From Symbiodinium natans (lineage: Eukaryota > Sar > Dinophyceae > Suessiales > Symbiodiniaceae), in NCBI GenBank assembly GCA_905221605.1, contig CAJNDS010002672.1, positions 256,520 to 320,519 of the forward strand: DNA of 64,000 nt. The letters run 5' to 3'. Shown one piece after another: positions 19,501-27,300 of the stretch (its first letter is position 1; every line of letters begins with the position of its first letter). The notes under the pieces were generated by a model. That model did no database searches and was not told the origin of the DNA. It worked only from the letters and a program-made list of their open reading frames with translations. Both the position numbers and the translations under genes were made by a program.

Positions 19501-21482
19501 CCGTTGGCTTTGTGGTACCTAATCACTCGGAGCATGGGCACCTCCCCATACCCACCGTCCTTTCCTCGGCGGAACAGCCGTCCCCGCCAGTCCTGACGAA
19601 AAGGGTCAAGAGGTGCGGAGGGGCTGATCCCCAGGTTGGGCGGAAGAGAGGCGCCATGGCAGGCCGCCTGATGCAAGTGGTACTGCACCAGCGACTCAAA
19701 GGCTAGCCCGCATCCCGGAGCCGAACATCCGTAGTGGCCGTCAGCGTTGGGGCGAGGCTCCTCTGAGGCTGAGGCGGACTGGGCGGTCCCGCCTCCCGAA
19801 GGCCTGGCGGAAGTGCTCGACCCCGCAGCCCCGGGGGCGTCCTGACCATCGTCAGACACCTCTTCCCCGTCGGCGCCTTCCCCGGCCGCCCGACTCTCTC
19901 CCTCTCGGCGCAGCGTTTTGAGGGACTCCTCACGCTTGGTGATCTTCTCCAGCTTCACCATCGCAGTTCCCGCAACCTCCAGTATTCTCGACTGGAGCTT
20001 CTGCGCTCTAAGGAGAGCTTCGGACCGCGCGAGGTATTCCTTCGCGCTGGTGACCACAGACTGGCCGAGCACGAGGACTCCTTCCTCTGTGCTCTCGGCC
20101 TTGGCCCCACTTGCGGGCTCCTCGTCCTCCTTCACTTTGACCGCGGCTGGAGGCGCCCGCGTATCGGGAAGATCCGAGCTGGAACTATCTTCCTCGACAC
20201 CTTCAGCTTCTTGGGCTGCCTCTTCCTCGAGCGAGTCCTCGGGCTCGAGGACATTGGGGCCCGGGACGTTACGCCTAGGGTACGCCTTGGGCTTCGCTGG
20301 CACGATCGAAGTCCTAGGCGTCCCTAGGGGACGCCCTTTGGCCTTAGGCGCGGCCTTAGGAGGAGTAACAGGTTGTGCGGCCCCCGCGGCCATGACACGA
20401 CCCGCAGGGGCCAGCACAACCGTCGAGGAGCTCGCCGCGCCACTGCTGGCCGCAGCAGCTTGGGACGCTTGGACCGTGCCCAGCTTCGGTCCTCGCCCCA
20501 ACGGCGGGTTGGGGCCCGCACTGGAGTCGCCTAAACTCTTTAGGTCGACACGCAGGACCAACCTATCCACTTCCAACTCAGCTATCAAGTCTGAGTAGAC
20601 AGGCGAGCCCCTGAGGAGTGCCCAGATGCGGGAAATGCCGGTGGCCCTAATCTGGCCAGTGAGGGCCACCCCATCCGCTCCTGCATAGATGGGCACTCCG
20701 GCGTCCCGCAGGACCGCCAGTCGGACCTCGACTATGCAAGTCGATCCGCGGCGGAACCCGCGCCTTCCGTCCTCCCACTGCGTGGGGCAGTGTCCTAGGA
20801 CGTAGTGCACCCCGAGGCGGCCTCCCGGCCCGCCGCCGGGGATCAGGCCGTTCTGCAACAGGCTTGGCACGACATGCAAGTCCGTGCCGTGCCACATGGC
20901 CGGGCCATACTGACGGATGAGGTCGTCGATGGCCGTCTCACTTAGGCCCTCCATCATGAACCCCATCGGATGGCCGCAATCGGCAGAGTGGCCTTGGAAG
21001 GCACGAAGGAAACCAGCGTGCGAGGTGTCCAACCTCGGTTTCCGCTGGTTGGCGTCGTGCGCGACCGCCTGGTTGTACTGGTTGATGGTGATCCCGAGTT
21101 GTTCGATCAACTCATCAACCGGGTAGAGGCCGCCCGGACCGAACCGGCCTCTGCAGCCACCTTCGCCGTGCCGCATGCATCGGACGAGCAGGCGCTGCAC
21201 GTCGTCTATCGTGGGCGGGCCCTTCCGGCCCTTAGGGCCTGGGCTCTTGCTCTTGCCCCTGCCCTTCGACCCTCCTCCGCCCATCGCGGCACTGAGGCCC
21301 GCGGCTTTGCTGGACCTCCGATGGGCGGGGCCGGTGTGCAGTAGTGGTAGGCAGCCGCTCCCGCGCGGCCAGGGCACGGCCCGCAGCGGGGCCTTGTGGT
21401 TGACCACGAAGGTCCGGGCGACCGATCGGTCGCTCCCGCGCGGTCTGGTTGCGACCCGCAGCGGGGCGCAGTGCACAGGCAC
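16530..21482 (-). CDS. Accessory ORF: Tpt1/KptA RNA 2'-phosphotransferase, zinc fingers, SWIM-like finger, membrane segment and PLD/HKD domain
   Basis: 1650 codons; a likely start is the ATG at 21284 (1584 residues, MGGGGSKGRGKSK). In that numbering: KptA domain 30-240 with the family marks MRHGEGG, FLRAFQGHS, WHGTDLHVV...GLIPGG, and VPIYAGADGVALTG; Ser/Glu-rich linker; a C2H2 finger (CSAPGCGLAFE...HLHQAACH, about 19,735-19,650); C-x2-C fingers WRCFFCEAINP (about 18,890) and WQCPNCYEWN (about 18,520); acidic coiled-coil-like stretch; Lys/Gly-rich RNA-binding-like tract; one membrane helix (AITLVVVILCGAVLWYVSRA, about 17,780-17,720); SWIM-like CGCRAYLAEGRCGHC; and a PLD domain ending HHAKALCLL...VLIGSLNFT (about 16,823-16,755). 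KptA removes 2'-phosphates from spliced RNA; single-HKD proteins include the nuclease Zucchini/PLD6. Domain calls are strong; a role in the element's life cycle is inference. Confidence 0.85.
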   Translation of the reverse strand: MPVHCAPLRVATRPRGSDRSVARTFVVNHKAPLRAVPWPRGSGCLPLLHTGPAHRRSSKAAGLSAAMGGGGSKGRGKSKSPGPKGRKGPPTIDDVQRLLVRCMRHGEGGCRGRFGPGGLYPVDELIEQLGITINQYNQAVAHDANQRKPRLDTSHAGFLRAFQGHSADCGHPMGFMMEGLSETAIDDLIRQYGPAMWHGTDLHVVPSLLQNGLIPGGGPGGRLGVHYVLGHCPTQWEDGRRGFRRGSTCIVEVRLAVLRDAGVPIYAGADGVALTGQIRATGISRIWALLRGSPVYSDLIAELEVDRLVLRVDLKSLGDSSAGPNPPLGRGPKLGTVQASQAAAASSGAASSSTVVLAPAGRVMAAGAAQPVTPPKAAPKAKGRPLGTPRTSIVPAKPKAYPRRNVPGPNVLEPEDSLEEEAAQEAEGVEEDSSSSDLPDTRAPPAAVKVKEDEEPASGAKAESTEEGVLVLGQSVVTSAKEYLARSEALLRAQKLQSRILEVAGTAMVKLEKITKREESLKTLRREGESRAAGEGADGEEVSDDGQDAPGAAGSSTSARPSGGGTAQSASASEEPRPNADGHYGCSAPGCGLAFESLVQYHLHQAACHGASLPPNLGISPSAPLDPFRQDWRGRLFRRGKDGGYGEVPMLRVIRYHKANGYDHSRVPLLRRGDRIQLEDGSHHIYGGSHPPGWLRDDPELDPPGAPEGSDGGSTPKSEPTEEAEPEPPRKAAPRGRALEPPKGDVQRRLAERRSKRDYSPDLVTPLDDLHAKEIDSFFAGDPAADSLDVISMRAEVRTESHLKVGREEEEPLVKEEQEEEAEVVKDEEVSVEMEAATADEADEVALPANRAYVEGRFYPYGSWRCFFCEAINPVTEDQCLTTHAGGPNAGAPCDGRWINGIDIGWWEVDPQTAPEQWRRRFSAEELEDQQARADAARLLSDEELAEALQAAEEAQAAERAKKRERRQAEKAERDDHISEALRIAGWQCPNCYEWNLSFRQLCFRCSTPLRLAEVVSRGIPDPRRGEQRDSGSESSQDELEYEILLANRAMDQETIQPLLRSKHKKRGGKRRREEATHGKGRDPWGAWADARGKGQGKPKGRGKSDAKGKPKGRGKYAWGAFAAGIVAALQPRPSTSWVPAFPCGSARPPPSVPLPPRTPFFLGRGLLNRLMHALNGNINGWWGLAAAASAPIALQLHRGAVHVVEDSMHAVATISADVVEEIGHGARRTVWVAGTAITLVVVILCGAVLWYVSRAVANRIAHLRHGNTAAPEARLSQLLGSEATFEVASTKKGVTHKVWVHLKEETAACGCRAYLAEGRCGHCDAAMDTARSLGFLHAAQRGAGPALTDSIRSTASDALAKGKVVLGLGNSEGCFSQLAAKSRGLSCFQGLAGRDLAAAPANGASAAHAQSGSVQRAATATVARTPGRRNKGPAPARSSPVKEAEFLAGGPYIQAAQTLLGSGAAEDVIYIRAYSLDCPSCIEAIEASLGKGASVRIVADMGQCHRTKLQWQALKRLAAAGAEVKVGCGTSLRDAYARDGRGAKVGTGIQGLHHAKALCLLRPDGAVVLIGSLNFTTSSKANAEAGLKLEVPKTHPVAQSYVEDFQRVSAEAFSLDEAVAKRPQLERASSSNVAGNATRAPNTAPEGIE

Positions 21483-24382
21483 GAACGCGGGGAGGGACTA
21501 CCTACCCTAGGCTCTACAACACACTTGAACCGCTGCGGCGGGGGTTTGGGGAGTTTCCTTAAGGTCTGGGCTTTAAGGCTTCTACGGCTTCTGCTTCGAC
21601 CTTGGACCGAACCTCTAGGCCTGCTTCCTAAACACTGGCTGCGGGACAACCGAACGAAGCTGCACGCGACGAACGACGAAAAATCCTTCTGCCCGCAGAC
21701 CGGCGACCTGGGAAACGGCCCGCCCCAAAAACACCCGCCCTGGACACAGAAACACCCGAACAGCCCCAACATCCTGAGCATCAGAACGCGCGTGGGGTGA
21801 TTCTGGTCTGAGCGCGCCGCGTCATGGTTCGCGCGCTTGGTGTTGTGCGCACCGCGAACGCCTAAGGCTTCAAGAGCAGACGACGCGCTCTGCGGAGCCG
21901 CGACTGCCCCCTTGGCGCACGCTTCGCGCACCGCCCCCTCGGCTTGGGCATCAGTGAAAAACTGCCCATCAATGACCCTACCCGTCCTAACAGTAAGATC
22001 ATCCACGTAGGCTATCCACTCCTTAGTATACTTAAGGCGCCTACCTCTGCCGGGGGCATAGGCCCTATCAACCACAAAGTTGAAATCATCTGGGCCGTTA
22101 ATCGGGCCAAAGGTGAGGCCGACAGGGAGATACTTCCCTGATCTTGCCACAATGGCCAACACCTCGCGAGCACGCTTGGTGTTCCTAATCTGATTAAACC
22201 CACTAACCGCATCCACGAAGGTATACCAAACCGAACCTACTGCGGCGGCGAGCACATCGCTGCCCCGCCGACAATAGTACGTGGAGCGCTTAATTCGGGC
22301 ATTCACACGGCGGTAGTCAACCACCAAGCGTCGCTTCCTATGCCGCTTGTAGCTGGGCATTTCCTTGGTCGGAAACGGCGCAGATCCCCAAGCCGAGCTG
22401 CCGCGGATCAACTGACCCCGCTTGCATTCTTCTTCAAGCTTGTCGTCGACCCATTGCGCGGACTCGCCCCTCAGACTGTGAGGCTGGGACGAGACCGGCG
22501 GCCCGGTGGGGATGCAGTCATGGGCGAACTTCCTGACCGTGGTCCTGGTGGTGTCCTCCACCCAGAACCCAGCGGCCTTTCGCCGTATGACCTCCCTGAC
22601 GGCTGCGATATCAGCATCGGTCAGCCCGGGTCTGGTTGGTCCAGGCTCGATCTTCAAACCCGACCATACGAGGTCTCTATAGGCCTCGGTGCGCCTAGGA
22701 TCCTCCGCGACCTTCTCGCCCGCAAGAGCATAGACCTCAAGGTCAGCCCGGACGGAATCCCAGTCCTTGGCGTCCGCCTTGGTCCGCCAAAACGCTTCCT
22801 TCTCCGCGGCATACTTATCCACCTCCTTATCCAGCTCCGCACGCTCTGCTGGCGTGAGGTCCTCGCCCGACCGCACGTCCGGGAGGGGAACGACTGGAGA
22901 GGGCTGTGGCGCAGCCGCGGCGCTATCTGCACCCGCAGTCGCTGGAAAGCTTTCAACTGCAGCGGTGCACAGCTCTTCTGCGCCCCTCAGACCAAGGTCC
23001 TGGAGCGAGGCGCAGAAAGCCGCCCCTATGAGGTTGTAGTCGGATTGCGCGCGCTCAACGTGCTTGTGCTGCACTGCGCCTAGCGCATCCGGCCTACTAC
23101 ACCTCAAACCTACCGATTCTAAACTGAAATCGGCGAGCCACAGGGCCCCGCTCTCAACGAGGTTGCCGCGGCCACTGGCCCGCGCGAACTGGCACATGTC
23201 AGCCCGCACGAAAGCCCAAGGCCAGCGTGGCTCTGCGAGCGTCCCAAACAAGGCGCCCCACTCCTCTAGCCGCCAAGGTTCCCACTCGCCTTTTTGCGCC
23301 TGCAAACGCAGCGCGACGTGGGCGCCCGCGCGTGTGCGTTCCTGCGCACACCGGACGACTAGCTGGAGGAAAGCCCGGGGCACATTCTTGCCCTCAAGCC
23401 CAATTACGAGCACCTTCGGCTCTGTGCGCAGAACAGCGCCGCTAATGGCCTCCAAGTGCTCTTCTGCGGCCAGGTTCCAGGTGATCCCGTAGGCCTGCTT
23501 GCCTTGCACAAAAGCGGGAACAACCCTGTACCCGTGCCTCCTAGCCGCGTCGGAAACGACCGCGTCACCCCAAGCAACCTCTAAGACATCGGCAACCCCA
23601 CCAAGGAAATACTGCCGGAACCAACTCTCGACAGCACCCGACTCTGGGGAAGCCCTAGGCTGCAACGCGCGGGGTTCCGCGACCAAGAGGTCCGCGAGGG
23701 CCTCTTGGATCGAGAGCACACTCGTGCCGGCACGAGACGCTCGCTCGAGGGTCCTGTCCTGCAACGAATACGCCCCCTTGTCCAACTTTCTGGCCGAGGC
23801 TGCAGCAAGCACGCCGTCGCGGTTTAGGTCGATTTTGGAAATGATTTCCTTCACAGAAACCGCTTCATGGGCCGGACGGGTCCCTTCTGAAAGCGTGAGC
23901 GCTCCGTCCTCGGCGATATATGCAAGCCGCCATTTGACGCGAACCCCGCTGGCGTCGGGGAGATAGCGATGGACGCCAACCTGCGCACGGGCCGCATCCA
24001 CCTGCGTGACCCGTCCTAACCTGCACACCTTCGGGCCTCCACCTACACCCCGATAGGCAATGCGGTCACCAAGGCGGAGGACGAAGTCCCTCCCGCGCCT
24101 GGTCAGCGTGAACTCCACCTGTTTGGCGTCGCCTTGAACCTGCTGCCCTAAGCTGGGGCGAGACAAGTCGTCCCCGCCGGTTCCATCGTCCTCAAAGACG
24201 ACCGGCTCGCGGGATTCCGCGCCATCTGCATCCGCAGGGACAAGAATGCAGTCTTCTGCGTGCGCCTCCATCGGGCCGGGGCGGAAGAAGTACCCCCCGA
24301 CTCCATCGACACGGGCTCCAAGGTGAGCCTGTGGCCCTTGACTTCCAACACGCGCCAGGGGCCGGTCAGACCCGGTTTCCAA
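21206..24382 (-). CDS. Pol ORF B, left-contig copy: RT fingers and palm downstream of integrase
   Basis: 1058 residues. The N-terminal 60 or so overlap ORF A; real translation probably enters near residue 29 by frameshift. Residues about 250-480 form an unassigned globular region that weakly recalls the degenerate methyltransferase-like modules seen in protist retroelements (VADVLEVAWGDAVV, KVLVIGLEGKNVP). RT follows: IPTG...WVDDKLEEECKRGQLIRGSS, RRLVVDYRRVN (fingers), FVDAVSGFNQIR with the first catalytic Asp at 724, LTFGPINGPDDF, and YVDD at 792-795 (21998-22009). The RT ends about 50 residues later; no thumb or RNase H follows. These occur in ORF A instead. The tail (about 21,780-21,206) is basic, of unclear coding value, and overlaps the next ORF. 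Confidence 0.85.
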   Translation of the reverse strand: METGSDRPLARVGSQGPQAHLGARVDGVGGYFFRPGPMEAHAEDCILVPADADGAESREPVVFEDDGTGGDDLSRPSLGQQVQGDAKQVEFTLTRRGRDFVLRLGDRIAYRGVGGGPKVCRLGRVTQVDAARAQVGVHRYLPDASGVRVKWRLAYIAEDGALTLSEGTRPAHEAVSVKEIISKIDLNRDGVLAAASARKLDKGAYSLQDRTLERASRAGTSVLSIQEALADLLVAEPRALQPRASPESGAVESWFRQYFLGGVADVLEVAWGDAVVSDAARRHGYRVVPAFVQGKQAYGITWNLAAEEHLEAISGAVLRTEPKVLVIGLEGKNVPRAFLQLVVRCAQERTRAGAHVALRLQAQKGEWEPWRLEEWGALFGTLAEPRWPWAFVRADMCQFARASGRGNLVESGALWLADFSLESVGLRCSRPDALGAVQHKHVERAQSDYNLIGAAFCASLQDLGLRGAEELCTAAVESFPATAGADSAAAAPQPSPVVPLPDVRSGEDLTPAERAELDKEVDKYAAEKEAFWRTKADAKDWDSVRADLEVYALAGEKVAEDPRRTEAYRDLVWSGLKIEPGPTRPGLTDADIAAVREVIRRKAAGFWVEDTTRTTVRKFAHDCIPTGPPVSSQPHSLRGESAQWVDDKLEEECKRGQLIRGSSAWGSAPFPTKEMPSYKRHRKRRLVVDYRRVNARIKRSTYYCRRGSDVLAAAVGSVWYTFVDAVSGFNQIRNTKRAREVLAIVARSGKYLPVGLTFGPINGPDDFNFVVDRAYAPGRGRRLKYTKEWIAYVDDLTVRTGRVIDGQFFTDAQAEGAVREACAKGAVAAPQSASSALEALGVRGAHNTKRANHDAARSDQNHPTRVLMLRMLGLFGCFCVQGGCFWGGPFPRSPVCGQKDFSSFVACSFVRLSRSQCLGSRPRGSVQGRSRSRRSLKAQTLRKLPKPPPQRFKCVVEPRVGSPSPRSCLCTAPRCGSQPDRAGATDRSPGPSWSTTRPRCGPCPGRAGAAAYHYCTPAPPIGGPAKPRASVPRWAEEGRRAGARARAQALRAGRARPR
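21356..21475. repeat. Paired direct repeats and a 16-bp palindrome before the accessory ORF
   Basis: CGCTCCCGCGCGG...CCGCAGCGGGG occurs at about 21356-21396 and 21431-21471. Between them is the perfect palindrome GCGACCGATCGGTCGC (21418-21433). The unit is conserved in the right copy (palindrome 33448-33463). It sits in the overlap of ORF B and the accessory ORF, just upstream of the likely start, so it might govern expression of the latter. Confidence 0.7.
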
Positions 24383-27300
24383 GGCACACGCCCCGCCCCC
24401 TCTGAGCGGGCCCTCGGAGCGTTCCAGACCACTCGGTCGCCTGGTTTAAGGTCCACAGTGCGCCTATGGCGATTTGCAAGTTTCGCCCGCGCTTCTGAAG
24501 ACCGCGTCCAGTGCTCTCGGACCGCAGCAGCTAGCTCCGAGAACTGTTTGAACTGGCTCCGAGCCCAATCAGAGATGGGTTCAAACTGCAAGGCGTCTCG
24601 CAGGACGTCCTTTTCAAGTGGTAGAGCGAGCGACCAGCTCCGCTCTAGGTCCCTCGGGGTATACCCGTGGGGTCCCGGAGTGTTGTCTATGACGTACTCC
24701 GCCACCACGAGCCAATCCGACCAAGCTTCGGAAAGGGAGGCGCCGACTTGCCTGACGACCGCCCCCAGCACCTTTTGAACTTCTTGGTGGACTCGCTCGT
24801 TTGCGCCCAACTCACAAGGCCTCAAGGGCGCGCTAAACCGCCACTCGGTCCCAAGCATAGCGCTGAGTTCTGCCATGAGCGCATTCTTGAACTCTGGCCC
24901 TCTATCCGACCTGATGAGGCTCGGGATCGTCCTGCTGCGAAGCACACAGCGCACGAACGCCCTCCTGACTTCAGCATGAGTCAGAGACCTCATCGGCTCG
25001 AGGAGGACAGCATGACTGAGGCAATCGAAGTACGTAAGCGAGTACCTATGCCCCTCCCTGTCCTCTCGGTTCGGACCCTCACAGTCCACGCTGACTTCCT
25101 GCCAGCATGTCTCGGCGCCACACTTGACCGCACGAGCTTCAACCTTCGTCGGTCGAGAGCGGCCTTTAATGCAGGCGAGACACTTGGCGACCCAGGTCCG
25201 CACATCTTTCTCCAAATCGGGCCACCAGACTGCCCTCTCCAGCAGTTTGATGGTAACCTCGGCAGACCTATGGGCCCCAAGGACTCCACAGTGGACTGAA
25301 TTGTAGCAGGCGCGGCGCCAGGTCACCCCATTCGCGCCCGCAGCCCCGTTGGGAACCACTGGGACGACGACGGTTTGACCCGTCCTGAGGGTCACCTCGC
25401 GCTCCAACAACCCGTCTCCGGATATCACCATCGGCGGCTCCGGCTTGCGAATCGAGCCCGCCAATGAGGGATCGCGCCGCTGGCCCTCGTACCACGCCGT
25501 ACGAAGGGATCCCGTGACTCGGAACTCCGAAATGTTCGCCGCGTCCCTCGCCTCGACCGCAAGCTGTTCGCGACGATTTTCGTCCTCCCCCGCGGCCAGG
25601 CTCAAAGACGGAACACCGCCCTTAAACTCGACCTTGACCTTGGTTGAGGAATGGTCCCAAATGCACAGGATAGGGCTATGGCTGACGAGCTCTAGAACCA
25701 CAGCAGGGCCATTGTGCTCCTCACCCATAAACGCCAAAACTCTACCCTTCAGCTTGCAGTCATTGGCATTCTTCCCGCGACTGATAGCGCCCGCGGTCCA
25801 ATGCCCTTCTACGCCCTCATTGGACGCAGAGAATTGAGCAAGGACCCTTGACGCCTGCCGGGTAGAACCGCGGGGATCCGAGGCTTCTCCGGTTGCCCGC
25901 CAGCCAATGACCTGAGTAACCCTACCCACAAGGGCTATCAGCTTGCCGAAGGATGGGTCTAAGGCAACCTCCTTGCCCTTAGACCTCCAGAGCACTTCGC
26001 ACTGCTCATTCACGACATGCCTGTGGCCGTGCCAGTTCACCACTGACGACCAATGCACGACGATGTCGCCCTGAACCGCATCCAGGGGCGAGCAGTTGTG
26101 CCCCGCCACCACAGCACCATCTTCTCTAACCACCCATGTGGTCCAGTAAGGCTTCACATCGCCCCACTTGGAAAGATCCTTGTGCTGGGAGCCGAGGCTG
26201 AGCTTCATGGAATGGCCCTTCTTCCATATCTTCCCACTCAGCATGCCATATGCTGTGGGAACTGGAGCATCCTTGGGCGTAGTCCTGAACCCTACCGCCC
26301 ATTGCTGGATGGTTGAGGACCTAACCCTAAACAAACCTCCTGTCCTATCCAAAGTTGCAAGGACGGAGTTGACCTCTAGGCCCACCTCATGGGCCTCAAG
26401 GTCGCCCTCAAGCGGAGGCTCGGGCTCCTCCCGCTCGGCTATCTCTACCGAGGTATCGACTGCCTCTTTCTCGATGCAGGCGGGGCAGCGAGAAAACAGG
26501 TAGGTCCGTTTGCCGCAGATGCATAGACCCTCATGGTCCCAGAGGGGTCGTGACGGTTCGTCCAGCATCCCTCTAATGCTAGCATCATCGATGGAACGAA
26601 CCGCGTCCAACCTCAAGGACCGCAGAACTTCCGCCCCCAATGCCTGCTTCCCTACGATCCCAAAACCTCGCAGGGGAGGCTCCGGAAAATCCTTCTTGAG
26701 TTCCGGACAAGCCTCGGCCACTTCCAAGTGGCCTTGCTGCGTGCGCCAAAGGCGTGGCCGCACCGCCCAGATAGCCTTGATGCCTGCCCAAGCCTCTCCT
26801 ACAGCCCTAGCTTCTTTGCGCTGCAGGTTCCTTGCTTGGAGCGTGAGCTCAACAACCAACGGCCACCTAAGGACGGCTGTGACCAGCCCGCCTTGTCCAA
26901 GTCCTACGAGGAACTGCGGACGAAACCCCGAAGCTTCCCTAAGAACCTTGGCACACGAAGTGAGCAAGTCGACCCTGATCCGCTTTATCTTCTTGGTCCC
27001 TGCGAGCCTGCCGGCCCCGCAATCAAAATGCGAGGCAAGCCCGTCGGTATCCTCAAACGGACCCCAACAACCCCTGACAGCCACAGAAATTCCAGGGAGG
27101 CTCGCTTGGAAGACGCGCCTGATCTCAGTCAGCTCTGCGTCCTGCTCTTTCCAACGCGCGTAGTCAAAGACAACCATGACGCGCACCGGAAGGGCTGCGA
27201 CGACGCACATCGGCACAGCCGCGGCCTGGACACGGCCCGCAGGCTCTGGGACGGCGTCGTTGCCGACCGCCCAGGGCACGGGTCCCGACGTTTGTGCTCG

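Noticed and set aside
18552-19706. Plus-strand ORF of 384 residues (and its twin at 30815-31747)
   Set aside because: It lies antisense to the accessory retroelement ORF. GC-rich coding DNA gives long antisense shadows, and no domain is present.
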